From Roseitranquillus sp963709765 (GTDB lineage Bacteria > Pseudomonadota > Alphaproteobacteria > Rhodobacterales > Rhodobacteraceae), in NCBI GenBank assembly GCA_963709765.1, contig CAVPXL010000013.1, forward strand, positions 124,001-188,000: a DNA stretch of 64,000 nucleotides. The letters run 5' to 3'. The position numbers and the translations under genes were made by a program. Within the stretch, counting starts at the first letter, position 1, and each line of letters begins with the position of its first letter. Below the pieces are notes generated by a model. It was not told the origin of the DNA. It made no database searches and saw only the letters and a program-made list of their open reading frames with translations. Below are positions 43,943-53,227 of the stretch, one piece after another.

Positions 43943-44326
43943 TCACAGCATCCAGAGGATTGCGGCGGTCCCGGCCGACCCGATTGCCAAGATCACCGCC
44001 ATGACGGTCATTCGGCGCGAGTTCTGACCGCTCACCTCATGCTCGTGCATTCGCCTGTTCGTTTTCACGCCGCTTCTCCGCGCCGCCCAGAAGATGAGGA
44101 GCGCCCCGGCGACGAAGACGCTCGCCACGGCTTTGGCGGCCCAGGTGGGCTCGAACTCGCCGAAGACCGCCTTGAGGCCGATCGCGACGCCGACCGAAGC
44201 CAAGCCCGTTCGCATCCATCCGGCGAAGGTCCGTTCGTTGGCCAGAACCGTGCGATCCTCGGCCCAATCGGTCCGCTCTTCGGCCCATTGCGTCTTGGTG
44301 TCCGCGCCCTGCGGTGCATCGTCCAT
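43943..44326 (-). CDS. DUF202 family inner-membrane protein
   Basis: A 127-residue YidH/DUF202 protein: an acidic N-terminus, the signature DRTVLANERTFAGWMRTGLA, and three hydrophobic segments (SVGVAIGLKAVFGEF, AVASVFVAGALLIFWAA, MTVMAVILAIGSAGTAAILW). Function of the family is not known. The open frame continues upstream into the LacI gene region, but ATG 44326 gives the family start. It lies 23 bases before the dnaX start on the same strand. Confidence 0.87.
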   Translation of the reverse strand: MDDAPQGADTKTQWAEERTDWAEDRTVLANERTFAGWMRTGLASVGVAIGLKAVFGEFEPTWAAKAVASVFVAGALLIFWAARRSGVKTNRRMHEHEVSGQNSRRMTVMAVILAIGSAGTAAILWML

Positions 44327-44381
44327 GCGCGCCAGAATAGTCGAAGGAAGGCGAATGTCATGGCGCGAAAGCAGCCCGCCG

Positions 44382-45392
44382 CTATCGGGCGGCACCATGC
44401 GATTGGCGCAGGACGATCGGGCATTCCAGTCGAATCTGCCTCGGCTCGATCGGGCCGGGATCGAGCAACAGGTCGATCGCGTGCCGCCCCATCTCGGCGT
44501 GGGGCAGGAGTACCGTCGAAAGCGGCGGTTCGAGATGCTGCGCGATCTCGAGATCATCGTAGCCCATCACGGCGATGTCATGTCCGACGCGCAGCCCACG
44601 CTGTGCCAGGGCCTCGTAGCAACCGGCGGCCATGAAATCGTTCGCGCAGAAGATCGCGTCGAGCGTGGGATTTCGGTCCAGAAGGGCGCGGGTCGCCAGT
44701 CGGCCGCCGCTCTGCTGGAAGCTGCCCTGTGCGATCAGCGCGGCGTCGGGTTCGAGACCGGCTCTCGCGACAGCGCGCTCGAAGCCCTCCTGCCGTTGAC
44801 GCGACGCCTCCATCCAGGGCTCGCCGGCGATGAAGGCGATGCACCGGCGACCTGCCGCCAGCAGGACCTCGGTTGCCGCCTCGCCGCCCCGTCGCTCCGC
44901 CGGGACGATCGACGACAGGCGGCCCCCGGCATCGTGGCAATTCATCAGCACCACACGATGCCGGGACAATCCGTCGGGCGGGGAGGCCTCGCGCGTCAGG
45001 ATCGAGGCGTAGACGACGTCGCGGACATTTTCCGCCGTCCATTTCCTCATCACTGCCCGCTCGTAGTCGCGATTGCCGCCCGTCATGTGTACCTCGAGGA
45101 TCGCGCCCGCGCGCCAGGCCTGTTCCTGCATGGCCTCGATCGAGATCGCGGCAAACGGGCTGGTCGCGATCTCGTCGAACAGGACGCCAATCACCTTCTG
45201 CGCGTCGCGCCGTGACGGACGCCCGGCCGGGCGCGGCCGGTAGCCGAGCTCCGCGGCGGCGGCGATCACCCGCGCCCGGGTCTCCGCCGCGATCCGCATC
45301 TTCTCCGCGCCGTTGAGGACGAACGAGACCGTCGTCTGAGACACGCCGGCCGCGCGTGCCACATCGCCCATGGTTGGTCTCTGTCGAGTCAT
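44382..45392 (-). CDS. LacI-family transcriptional regulator
   Basis: A 336-residue LacI/GalR regulator: N-terminal helix-turn-helix and hinge (TMGDVARAAGVSQTTVSFVL, then NGAEKM) and a periplasmic-binding-like effector domain (QKVIGVLFDEIATSPFAAIS, DAIFCANDFMAAGCYEALAQ, ALVMGYDDLE-type strand). It diverges from a sugar ABC transporter and glycoside hydrolase operon and most likely represses it. No LacI-type operator with a central CG stands out in the 110-base divergent region, so the effector and operator remain open. Confidence 0.92.
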   Translation of the reverse strand: MTRQRPTMGDVARAAGVSQTTVSFVLNGAEKMRIAAETRARVIAAAAELGYRPRPAGRPSRRDAQKVIGVLFDEIATSPFAAISIEAMQEQAWRAGAILEVHMTGGNRDYERAVMRKWTAENVRDVVYASILTREASPPDGLSRHRVVLMNCHDAGGRLSSIVPAERRGGEAATEVLLAAGRRCIAFIAGEPWMEASRQRQEGFERAVARAGLEPDAALIAQGSFQQSGGRLATRALLDRNPTLDAIFCANDFMAAGCYEALAQRGLRVGHDIAVMGYDDLEIAQHLEPPLSTVLLPHAEMGRHAIDLLLDPGPIEPRQIRLECPIVLRQSHGAAR

Positions 45393-45424
45393 TCTGCTGC
45401 TCCGCGGCTGTGCCGCGATAATAC

Positions 45425-45455
45425 TTGACTTAAGGTAAGGCTGTCTTGCTAATAT
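45425..45455 (+). promoter_or_regulatory. Putative sigma-70 promoter of the sugar ABC operon
   Basis: TTGACT (45425-45430) and TAATAT (45450-45455) with a 19-base spacer in an AT-rich patch between the LacI gene and the permease; GCTAAT at 45448-45453 gives a 17-base spacer. The palindromic CTTAAG at 45429-45434 overlaps the -35 element. Confidence 0.5.
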
Positions 45456-45502
45456 TATTAACAGGAGACCACGCAAGGCATTTTGTGCATGGGAGGGGTC
45501 GG

Positions 45503-46597
45503 GTGGCAAATTCTCCGCGCGTCGAGAAGCATCTGAGCGAGAAGCAGGCGGCGGCTGTTCTGCTGCTTCCCTTCTTCGCGGTGTACGCGTTGTTCCTCGT
45601 CTACCCGTTCTTCCGCGGAATCTGGATCAGCCTTCACGACTGGAACCTGCTCGAGGTGGCCTTCAACCCCGCCGCGAAGAAATTCGTCGGGTTGGAAAAC
45701 TACGTTCGGGTGATGTGGGGCAGCGGGATCGTCTGGGGTCCTCTTGCCCAACCGTTGATCCAGTCGATCGGAGTCGCGGTGGCGGCGATCGGCGTCGTGC
45801 TGAACCGTCGCGGAACGCTCGATCGCGCGACCACGCTGGCGCTGCTGATCCTCGGCGCAATCCTCTTCCTGCTGCCGGGGTTTCACCCCGGCGAGGACGG
45901 GCGGTGGTACGACCGCCGGTTCTGGCCGACGGTCGGAAACACGATCGTCTTCGTCGCGCTGGCGGTGCCCGGCGTGACCATCACAGCGCTCGTCCTTGCC
46001 GCGATGATGAACCGCGAAACCCGCGCGATGACGGTCTTTCGCACCCTGTTCTTTCTCAGCCAGGTCTTGTCGGTCACCGTCGTGACGCTGATCTGGCAGA
46101 TCATGTTCTCGCCACGTCAGGGTCTGATCGCGAACATCACCACATCCATGGGCGGTTCACCCGTCAACTGGCTCACCGACGAGCGCTTCGCCATGGCCGC
46201 CATCGTCATCGCCACGATCTGGTGGTCGCTCGGCATCGCGATGATCCTCTTCCTGGCGGGCATGCAGGATATCAGCCGTGACATCTACGAGGCCGCCGCG
46301 ATCGACGACGCGACCGGCGTGACGGCGTTCCGGTACCTGACCCTGCCGCTGCTGAAGCGCACGATCACGCTGGTCGTGGTCCTGCAGATCATCCTGCATT
46401 TCCAGGTTTTCGGTCAGTCGCACCTGATGACCCAGGGCGGTCCGAACGACGAGACTCAGGTTCTGGTCCGCTACATCTATCAGACGGCCTTCCGCGACAG
46501 CGAGCTGGGCCGCGCCTCGGCGATGGCGGTGTTCCTCTTCGTGATCATGGCGGCATTTTCGGCGATCCAGTTCGCCGTCGGACGGGAGAAGGGCTGA
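45503..46597 (+). CDS. Sugar ABC transporter permease (MalF-like)
   Basis: A 364-residue binding-protein-dependent permease. The EAA loop that contacts the ATPase is IYEAAAIDDATGVTAFRYLT, followed by LPLLK. An unusual extra hydrophobic region of about 60 residues (PLIQSIGVAVAAIGVVLNRR, LALLILGAILFLLPGF) lies between TM1 and the conserved core. Start GTG 45503 is preferred for its GGGAGGGG ribosome site (45491-45498). First gene of a permease-permease-binding protein-hydrolase operon that lacks an ATPase. Confidence 0.9.
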   Translation: MANSPRVEKHLSEKQAAAVLLLPFFAVYALFLVYPFFRGIWISLHDWNLLEVAFNPAAKKFVGLENYVRVMWGSGIVWGPLAQPLIQSIGVAVAAIGVVLNRRGTLDRATTLALLILGAILFLLPGFHPGEDGRWYDRRFWPTVGNTIVFVALAVPGVTITALVLAAMMNRETRAMTVFRTLFFLSQVLSVTVVTLIWQIMFSPRQGLIANITTSMGGSPVNWLTDERFAMAAIVIATIWWSLGIAMILFLAGMQDISRDIYEAAAIDDATGVTAFRYLTLPLLKRTITLVVVLQIILHFQVFGQSHLMTQGGPNDETQVLVRYIYQTAFRDSELGRASAMAVFLFVIMAAFSAIQFAVGREKG

Positions 46598-47436
46598 TGC
46601 ACACGACCCGCAGCTACGTCTGGCTCTGCATCCTGCTGGCGATCCCCGCCTTTATCTGGCTGGTGCCGACCCTCTGGATGGTGTCGCTGTCGCTCCAGCC
46701 CAACGAGGTACTGGCGCGGACAACGTCTTCGACCCTGTTCGGGCTGATCCCGATCCCCTTCACCGCGCAGAACTATGCCGATCTCTTCGCCTTCGGTCAG
46801 ACGCCGATGTGGTTTCTCAACTCGATCATCGTCGCCGTGGGCATGACGCTCGGGGTCCTGCTCGTCTCGACGACGGCGGGCTATGCGTTCGCGCGGCTCG
46901 ACTTCCCGGCCAAGAACGTGCTGCTCGTGGCGACCTTGCTGGGCCTGATGGTGCCCGAGCAGGCGGTCTTCATTCCGCTCTACACGATGTTTTCCGACTT
47001 CGGCTGGCACAACAGCTACCACGCGCTGATCCTGCCGCGGGTGGCGGTGCCGATCGGCGTCTTCCTGATGATGCAGTTCTTCCGCGCCATTCCCAAGGAC
47101 ATCGAGGAGGCAGCGATCGTCGACGGTGTCGGGCGGCTCGAGATCTTCTGGCACATCATGCTGCCACTTGCGCGCCCCGCCATGATGACGCTGGCGATCC
47201 TGACGTTCCTCTATGCGTGGAACGACTATCTCTGGCCCCTCGTCTCGGCCCAGCGGCAGGAATTCTTCACGATCACCCTTGGGCTCGCCAGCCTGCAATC
47301 CAACTTCGCCCAGTCCGAGGGGTTGGGTCGGGTCATGGCCTCGGGCGTCATCGCCTCGCTGCCTGTCGTGGTGCTGTTCCTGATCTTCCAGCGCTACGTG
47401 GTGCAGGCCATGACGGCCGGTGGGTCCAAGGGTTGA
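46597..47436 (+). CDS. Sugar ABC transporter permease (MalG-like)
   Basis: A 279-residue partner permease of the MalG type: conserved N-terminal WLVPTLWMVSLSLQPNEVLA, six membrane segments and the EAA loop DIEEAAIVDGVGRLEIFWHI, then MLPLARPA. The ATG shares one base with the stop of the first permease (TGATG), so the two are coupled. The C-terminal RYVVQAMTAGGSKG is typical of the class. Confidence 0.93.
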   Translation: MHTTRSYVWLCILLAIPAFIWLVPTLWMVSLSLQPNEVLARTTSSTLFGLIPIPFTAQNYADLFAFGQTPMWFLNSIIVAVGMTLGVLLVSTTAGYAFARLDFPAKNVLLVATLLGLMVPEQAVFIPLYTMFSDFGWHNSYHALILPRVAVPIGVFLMMQFFRAIPKDIEEAAIVDGVGRLEIFWHIMLPLARPAMMTLAILTFLYAWNDYLWPLVSAQRQEFFTITLGLASLQSNFAQSEGLGRVMASGVIASLPVVVLFLIFQRYVVQAMTAGGSKG

Positions 47437-47468
47437 ATGCGCGACACCGCTTTTCAGGGAGGAAGACA

Positions 47469-48752
47469 ATGAAGCACGTCCTAATCGGAGGCCTGCTCGC
47501 GGCAGGCATGATGACGCCGGTGGCGGCCCAGACCGAGGTGACACTCGCCCGGTTCTTCGGCGCCTGCGAAGACGCGGGGACAGACACCACGGCCAGCGCG
47601 GGCGAAGCCTGCATCATCCAGTCGATCATCAACGCGGCCAGCGAATCGATCGATGGCGTGACGGTAACCACTCTGCCGACCGACTGGGGCAATTACTACG
47701 ACCAGCTCAAGGCGGCCTATGCCGGCGGCACGCCGCCCGACATCCACGTCATGCACCGGCATCGCGTGCCCGAATTCGCAGGGTTCGGCGCGCTTTCCGC
47801 CATCGGCGACGATCTCGAGAGCGTCGGCATCGACCCCGGCGACTGGTCCGAGAAGGCGCGGCAAGCCGTCACCTACGATGGTCAGATCTACGGCGTTCCG
47901 ATGGATTTCCATGCCAACCTCTGGCACATCAACATGGATCTGATGGAGCAGGCGGGCCTGGTCGAAGACGGCAAGCCGATCCTGCCGTCCTCGCCCGAAG
48001 AACTTCTGGAACACGCGCAGAAGATGAAGGAGGCGACGGGGCAGAACTACCTTGCCGCCGATTTCGCGCAATTCCCGATCGGGGTGCGGCTGGTGCTGGC
48101 GCTGCTGTGGCAACAGGGCGAGAACATCTTCACCGAAGACGGCACGGCGACCATCGACACCGATGCCGGCAAGCGCGCGGTCGAGACCATCACGCAGCTC
48201 TTCGACGCCGGCCTGGCCGATCCGCAGCTGAACTACGCCGACAGCCAGCAGGCCTTCCTCAACGGCGAGGCGGCGGTCCTAGTCAACGGGACATGGGTCG
48301 TGGATTTCTACACCGCCGAGGCGGCCAAGGAAGAAACCGGGCTCGACAACTACTACGCGGCGAGCTTCCCGACTCTGTTCGACGAACCCGCGACCTGGGC
48401 GGACACCCACATGTGGGTCATCCCCTCGCCGGTGAAGCAGGACGAGGAGAAGTACCAGGCGGCACTCAAGGTCCTCGCCTTCATCAACGAGCGCAACATC
48501 GACTGGGCGCGCACGGGCCATATGGCGGTCCGCAATTCGGTGCTCGAAAGCGATGCCTACAAGTCCCTGCCACATCGGGACGAGTATGCCGACACCGCCG
48601 AGATCGCGCGGGACACGCCGCCGACCGGGAGCTACGGCGCGATCCAGGACGTGCTCAACCGCGAGCTGCAGGCAATCTGGTTGACGGGCAAGTCGGTGGA
48701 CGACGCGCTGTCCGACGCCGAGATCGAGGTTCAGGACGAACTCGACAGCTGA
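47469..48752 (+). CDS. Sugar ABC transporter substrate-binding protein
   Basis: A 427-residue periplasmic protein of extracellular solute-binding family 1: signal peptide (KHVLIGGLLAAGMMTPVAAQ), then TEVTLARFFGACEDAGTDTT, YYDQLKAAYAGGTPPDIHVM, GVPMDFHANLWHINMDLMEQ and FLNGEAAVLVNGTWVVDFYT. An N-terminal Cys pair (GACEDA, EACIIQ) may form a disulfide. Unusually it follows rather than precedes the permeases. Start ATG 47469 with GGAGGAAG upstream. Confidence 0.93.
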   Translation: MKHVLIGGLLAAGMMTPVAAQTEVTLARFFGACEDAGTDTTASAGEACIIQSIINAASESIDGVTVTTLPTDWGNYYDQLKAAYAGGTPPDIHVMHRHRVPEFAGFGALSAIGDDLESVGIDPGDWSEKARQAVTYDGQIYGVPMDFHANLWHINMDLMEQAGLVEDGKPILPSSPEELLEHAQKMKEATGQNYLAADFAQFPIGVRLVLALLWQQGENIFTEDGTATIDTDAGKRAVETITQLFDAGLADPQLNYADSQQAFLNGEAAVLVNGTWVVDFYTAEAAKEETGLDNYYAASFPTLFDEPATWADTHMWVIPSPVKQDEEKYQAALKVLAFINERNIDWARTGHMAVRNSVLESDAYKSLPHRDEYADTAEIARDTPPTGSYGAIQDVLNRELQAIWLTGKSVDDALSDAEIEVQDELDS

Positions 48753-48815
48753 GCGGCGCGGGGCGCACATGCGACCGGCACGCGCCGGTCGCACTTTCTG
48801 CACGGGGTCTGCGGG

Positions 48816-49922
48816 ATGAGCGAGCAATCTCTGGCGGAAGGACAATGGCCTGCCGCGCGGGCCAGTGCCTGGGCTGACGAGCATCCCTGGTATTGCGGTT
48901 GCAATTTCCTGCCCTCCAGCGCGGTCAACTTTCTGGAGATGTGGCACCCCGACACCTTCGATGCGGCCACGATCGAGCGTGAACTGGGCTGGGCGGCCGA
49001 GCTGGAGCTCAATGCGGTGCGCGTCAACCTGCCCTTCGTGGCATGGGAACGGGATCGCGACGGGCTGGTGGCGCGGCTGGACAGGTTTCTCGGCATGGCC
49101 GATCGCTACGGCATCGCGACGATGCCCTGCCTGTTCGATGATTGCGGGTTCGGTGGAGAGGAGCCGGATTACGGCCCGCAGCCGGACCCGGTTCCCGGCC
49201 TGCACAACAGTCGCGCTGTTGCCAGCCCCGGCCGCGCGATCGTGCGGGCGCGAAGCCACCGACCGCAGCTCGAGGCCTATGTCCGCGACATCGTGGCCAC
49301 GTTCGCGCAGGATCGCCGGATCTTCGTGTGGGACCTCTACAACGAGCCGGGAAACGGGATGGTCTTCGCCCGCGACGGCTACAGCGATGTCTCCGACGAT
49401 CTGGACCCGTACAGCCGCGCGTTGATGTGCGACACATTTGCCTGGGTGCGGGCGGTGGCGCCGTCGCAGCCCCTGACCGTCGCGGCCTGGCGCACGCCAA
49501 CGGAGGCGCATGTGCCGCAGACCTACACATCGCGGACCGACCGCGAAGCATTGGCACTCTCCGACGTTCTGAGCTTTCACGCCTATCTGCCGATGCAGCG
49601 CACCGAACAGATCATCCGCGCGCTTGAACCAGAGGGGCGGCCGCTCTTCTGCACCGAATGGATGGCTCGCGCGGTGGCGAGCCTGATCGGCGACAAGCTC
49701 GCGCTGATGCGGTCGCGCAACGTGGGGTGCTTTCACTGGGGTCTCGTGCGAGGGCGGACGCAGACGCACCTGCCCTGGCCCGAAGAGCTTGTCCGGATCT
49801 CGGGTGGCGTGCCGGACGCGGCGACGTGGTTTCACGATCTTCTGGAGCCGGACGGCACCCCGCACGACCGGCGCGAAGTCGCCCTTTTCCGGAAACTCTG
49901 CCGCGAGGCGCGCAGGTCGTGA
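48816..49922 (+). CDS. Glycoside hydrolase, GH5/cellulase-like TIM barrel
   Basis: A 368-residue TIM-barrel hydrolase. Likely acid/base Glu in WDLYNEPGNGMV and nucleophile Glu in PLFCTEWMARAV fit clan GH-A; the segment FVAWERDRDGLVARLDRFLG resembles GH5-like bacterial mannanase or glucanase homologues. No signal peptide is seen, so it should be cytoplasmic and act on an imported oligosaccharide. Last gene of the LacI-linked transporter operon, 63 bases after the binding protein. Confidence 0.83.
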   Translation: MSEQSLAEGQWPAARASAWADEHPWYCGCNFLPSSAVNFLEMWHPDTFDAATIERELGWAAELELNAVRVNLPFVAWERDRDGLVARLDRFLGMADRYGIATMPCLFDDCGFGGEEPDYGPQPDPVPGLHNSRAVASPGRAIVRARSHRPQLEAYVRDIVATFAQDRRIFVWDLYNEPGNGMVFARDGYSDVSDDLDPYSRALMCDTFAWVRAVAPSQPLTVAAWRTPTEAHVPQTYTSRTDREALALSDVLSFHAYLPMQRTEQIIRALEPEGRPLFCTEWMARAVASLIGDKLALMRSRNVGCFHWGLVRGRTQTHLPWPEELVRISGGVPDAATWFHDLLEPDGTPHDRREVALFRKLCREARRS

Positions 49923-49958
49923 AGCGACGGGGATGGTGGATGGACGGGGGAGTAAGGT

Positions 49959-50052
49959 GAGAGGCTGGACAACGACCCAAGCGAGGCTCGTTACGGCTGC
50001 TTCCTTCCGGACCTGACCGGGTTGGCGAGGTGCCTGCCCGCGCCAACCTCTC
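49959..50052 (-). ncRNA. ffs: Signal recognition particle RNA (4.5S type)
   Basis: On the minus strand a stretch of about 94 bases has the SRP RNA core: GGTCAGGTCCGGAAGGAAGC (50020-50001), followed by AGCCGTAACGAGCC, with flanking arms that pair GAGAGG...CCTCTC (50052-50047 with 49964-49959), giving a long hairpin with the Ffh-binding internal loops and GGAA tetraloop. Ends are set by the terminal stem. It binds Ffh to target nascent membrane proteins. Confidence 0.93.
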
Positions 50053-50106
50053 GAGGGAGCAGATAGGGGGCCTGCCGATTCGGCGCAAGCCCCCGGGTGC
50101 CTTGAA

Positions 50107-52102
50107 TCAGAGCCTGATGCGGAACCGCGCGAACCCCTCGCGGTTCTCGCTGGTTTCCTCGATCGTCACGCCCTTCACGTCGGATATGTAGCCCGCCGCG
50201 TTCGGTCCGGTGTCGAACATCACGGTCGTGTCCGGCATCGGCGCGAAGCGCCAGTTGCCATCGGCACTGGGCTGGATCGTGCCTTGGTCGACGATGTAGC
50301 GCACGATCACGTCACGGTTGGTGTCGGGCGCCTCGAAGATCGTGACCGAGTTCGTCGATTCCGGGGAAATTTCCGCCGCCGCCCGCGCGGTAGTTGTTCG
50401 TGGCGACGATGAATTCCTGCTCCGGGTCGATCGGCGCGCCCTGGTAGGTCAGGTTCACGATCCGGTTGGCTCCCTCGCTGACCACATTGCCGTCGCGGTC
50501 GTATTTCGAGGGCTGGCTGAGGTCGATCTGGTATTCCACCCCGTCGATCACGTCGAAATTGTAGGACGGGAAGTCAGGGTTGAGCAGGGTGGCATCGGTC
50601 GCGCCCGGCTCGATCCGGTTGAACATGCCGGCCGAGCGTTCCAGCCACTCCTTGACCTGCGCGCCGGTAATGCGAACCGCGCGCACGGTGTTCGGGTAGA
50701 GGTAGAGGTCCGCCACGTTCTTGATCGCCACGTCGCCGGCGGGGACATCGGTGAAGTAGTCCGGTCCGCCGCGACCGCCGGCCTTGAAGGGCGCCGCCGC
50801 AGAAAGAATCGGCAGGCCCTCGTGCTCGGTGCCCTCCATCATCTGTTCGACGTACCAGAGCTGGGCGTTCGACACGATCTGGACGGACGGATCATCGGCC
50901 ACAAGCGCGAAGTAGGAGTAAAGCGGCGCCGCCGTCTTGCCCACGGCGCGGCGGACGTAGTCCAGTGTCTCCTGGTGCTCATCCTCGACCGCGGCCAGAA
51001 CTTCCTCGTCGCTTTCGACGAGCGCGGTGACCGAGCCGTCCTCCTCGCGGCGCGAGATCGGCATGACCGAGCTTTCGCTGCTCGCGACGGTCCATCCGTC
51101 TCCGTCCCGCTCGAGCATCAGGTCGATGACGCCCAGATGGCTGCCCCAGAAGCCCGCCATGACGCCGGGTTTGCCTTCGATCTTGCCGGTTTGCGCTTCG
51201 ACGCCTTCGAAGCTCGCGTAATCCTCGCCCGGAAAGACGAGGTGGCTGTGCCCGGTCATCACGGCGTCGATCCCCTCGACGCGCGCGAGCGGGACGCTCG
51301 CGTTCTCCATGCCGACCGTGTGCTCCTGCGCGCCGATGCCCGAGTGGCTGAGCGCGACGATGATGTCGGCGCCTTCCTCGCGAATTTTCGGGACCCACAT
51401 CTCGGCGGCCTGCACGATGTCGAGCGTCTCGACCTTGCCCTCGAGGTGCTTGCGGTCCCACAGCATGATCTGCGGCGGCGCAAAACCGATGATGCCCACC
51501 CGGATCGGGTGCGCGTTGCCGTCGCCGTCGGTCAGCTCGCGGTCGAGGATGACGTAGGGCTTCACCAGCATCTGGTCGGCCGACGGAGTCTCGATGTCGG
51601 TGCCATCCACGACGTTGGCCGAGACGATCGGGAAGTTCGCATCGTCGACGGTGTTCATCAGGAACTCGAGCCCGTAGTTGAACTCGTGATTGCCGAGCGT
51701 GCCCGCATCGTAGTTCAGCACGTTCATCGCCTCGATGATCGGATGGATCTGATCGGGGGCCATGCCGCGCTCGTAGGCGATGTAGTCGCCCATCGGATTG
51801 CCCTGCAGGAAGTCGCCGTTGTCGAACAGCATCGTGTTCGTCGCCTCGGCGCGGACGTTCTCGATATGTGCGGCCGTCCGGGCCAGGCCCACCGTGTCGA
51901 CCGGCTTGTCGCTGTAATAATCGTACGGGAAGATGTGGACGTGCAGGTCCGTCGTCTCCATCAGGCGCAGGTGGGCCTGGTTGCCCTGCGCGCGGGCGGA
52001 ATACGGGTGCAGCATCACGATTGCGCCGGCCCCCGCGGATGTCTGGATGAAGCGGCGGCGTGTGAAACTGATCGCGGTCGCGGTCGCGGTCGTGCGTGGC
52101 AT
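50107..52102 (-). CDS. cpdB: Tat-exported 2',3'-cyclic-nucleotide phosphodiesterase/3'-nucleotidase, one apparent frameshift
   Basis: Corrected length 664 residues. A twin-arginine signal (SFTRRRFIQTSAGAGAIVML) precedes a metallophosphatase domain with metal ligands in METTDLHVHIFPYDY, FDNGDFLQGNPMGDY, LGNHEFNYGLEF, ALSHSGIGAQEH and MTGHSHLVFPG, and then the 5'-nucleotidase C-terminal substrate domain (FIVATNNYRAGGGGNFPGID). CpdB scavenges periplasmic 2',3'-cyclic and 3'-nucleotides. An extra C near 50350 shifts the frame after FPGIDE; removing it gives SVTIFEAPDTNRDVIVRYIV and the normal end at 50107. Confidence 0.9.
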
Positions 52103-52269
52103 GGTCTGGTTCCTCCCCTGAAACCGAGCGCAGCGGCGATCTGATTCGGCGCGCTGGTTCTCGTTGACCTGATCTGCGTCGATACGCGCCGCTGGCGGCG
52201 CTGGTCAACGCGTGGCGTTTGAACAGCGGCGGCTGGCATGGCAAGAGCAGGGCTGGGGAGGGCCACACG

Positions 52270-53223
52270 ATGCGTCACGCGGAATCCGTCACGTTCGGTG
52301 GCGCCGGGCTGGACAGGGCGGCGGAGCTGCGCGGCGATGGCCCGGCGCTCGACCGGCTGCGTCAGGATTCGGGATGTCGAATCATGGCGTTGTGGCGGGG
52401 CAAGCCGCTGGTCGGGCCGGAGGGGCTGACGTTTCTGCCGCCGGATCACCCTGTCCTGCGGGAGGGCGCGCAGGAGATCTTTCTGGGGCGTGACAACGGA
52501 TCGGGAGTTTTTGCCGCCGACCTGTCGCCGTGGCAGCCTGACGAGGTGCCGGCGACACTCGACGCCTTCGCCGACCCGACCGAGCAGCGCCATCCGCTGC
52601 TGCCCGACGATCAGCGCTTCGTGGAGCTGCGCGGCGTGATGGCGCGCCTTTCCCCACGCGATGCCGAGTTTGCCGCGACGGCGCGCGCAATTCTGAACTG
52701 GCATCGCATCCATCGATTCTGTGCTCGCTGCGGCGCGCCGAGCGACGTGTGCGAGGCGGGTTGGCAGCGGCTTTGTCCCGCCTGCGGAGCACATCATTTT
52801 CCGCGCACGGATCCGGTCGTCATCATGCTGATCACCCACGGCAACAGCGTGCTCCTCGGGCGACAGGCGGCGTGGCCCGAGGGGATGTATTCGCTGCTGG
52901 CGGGCTTCGTCGAGCCCGGCGAAACCCTCGAGGCGGCCGTGCGGCGAGAGACGGCGGAAGAGGCGGGAATTCGGGTGGGTCGGGTCGGTTACCTCGCGTC
53001 GCAGCCCTGGCCGTTTCCCGCCTCGCTGATGATCGGGTGCCACGGACATGCCCTCACGCACGACATCCGCGTCGACGAGACGGAGCTGGAGGATGCGCTC
53101 TGGATGACCCGCGAGGCGGTCATGGACGCCTTCGCCGGCACGAACCCCTCGGTCCTGCCGGCGCGGCCGGGCGCCATCGCACGGTTCCTGCTGCACAACT
53201 GGCTGGCAGACCGGCTGGAGTGA
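52270..53223 (+). CDS. nudC: NAD(+)/NADH pyrophosphatase NudC
   Basis: A 317-residue NudC. An N-terminal domain is followed by a Cys4 zinc ribbon (CARCGAPSDVCEAGWQRLCP, ACG) and the Nudix box GFVEPGETLEAAVRRETAEE, AGI, then the NudC-specific SQPWPFPASLMIG. It cleaves NADH and removes NAD caps from RNA. ATG 52270 is chosen because of GGGGAGGG directly upstream; an ATG at 52219 would add 17 unrelated residues. Confidence 0.95.
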   Translation: MRHAESVTFGGAGLDRAAELRGDGPALDRLRQDSGCRIMALWRGKPLVGPEGLTFLPPDHPVLREGAQEIFLGRDNGSGVFAADLSPWQPDEVPATLDAFADPTEQRHPLLPDDQRFVELRGVMARLSPRDAEFAATARAILNWHRIHRFCARCGAPSDVCEAGWQRLCPACGAHHFPRTDPVVIMLITHGNSVLLGRQAAWPEGMYSLLAGFVEPGETLEAAVRRETAEEAGIRVGRVGYLASQPWPFPASLMIGCHGHALTHDIRVDETELEDALWMTREAVMDAFAGTNPSVLPARPGAIARFLLHNWLADRLE

Positions 53224-53227
53224 CGCG

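Noticed and set aside
47219..47244. GGAAC-N17-CGTC inside the MalG-like permease as an EcfG promoter
   Set aside because: The -10 element has a mismatch and it lies within a coding sequence with no gene start nearby.
52015..53196. A 393-residue minus-strand ORF opposite nudC
   Set aside because: No family resemblance, Arg/Gln/His-rich composition, and nudC with complete zinc and Nudix motifs occupies the other strand.
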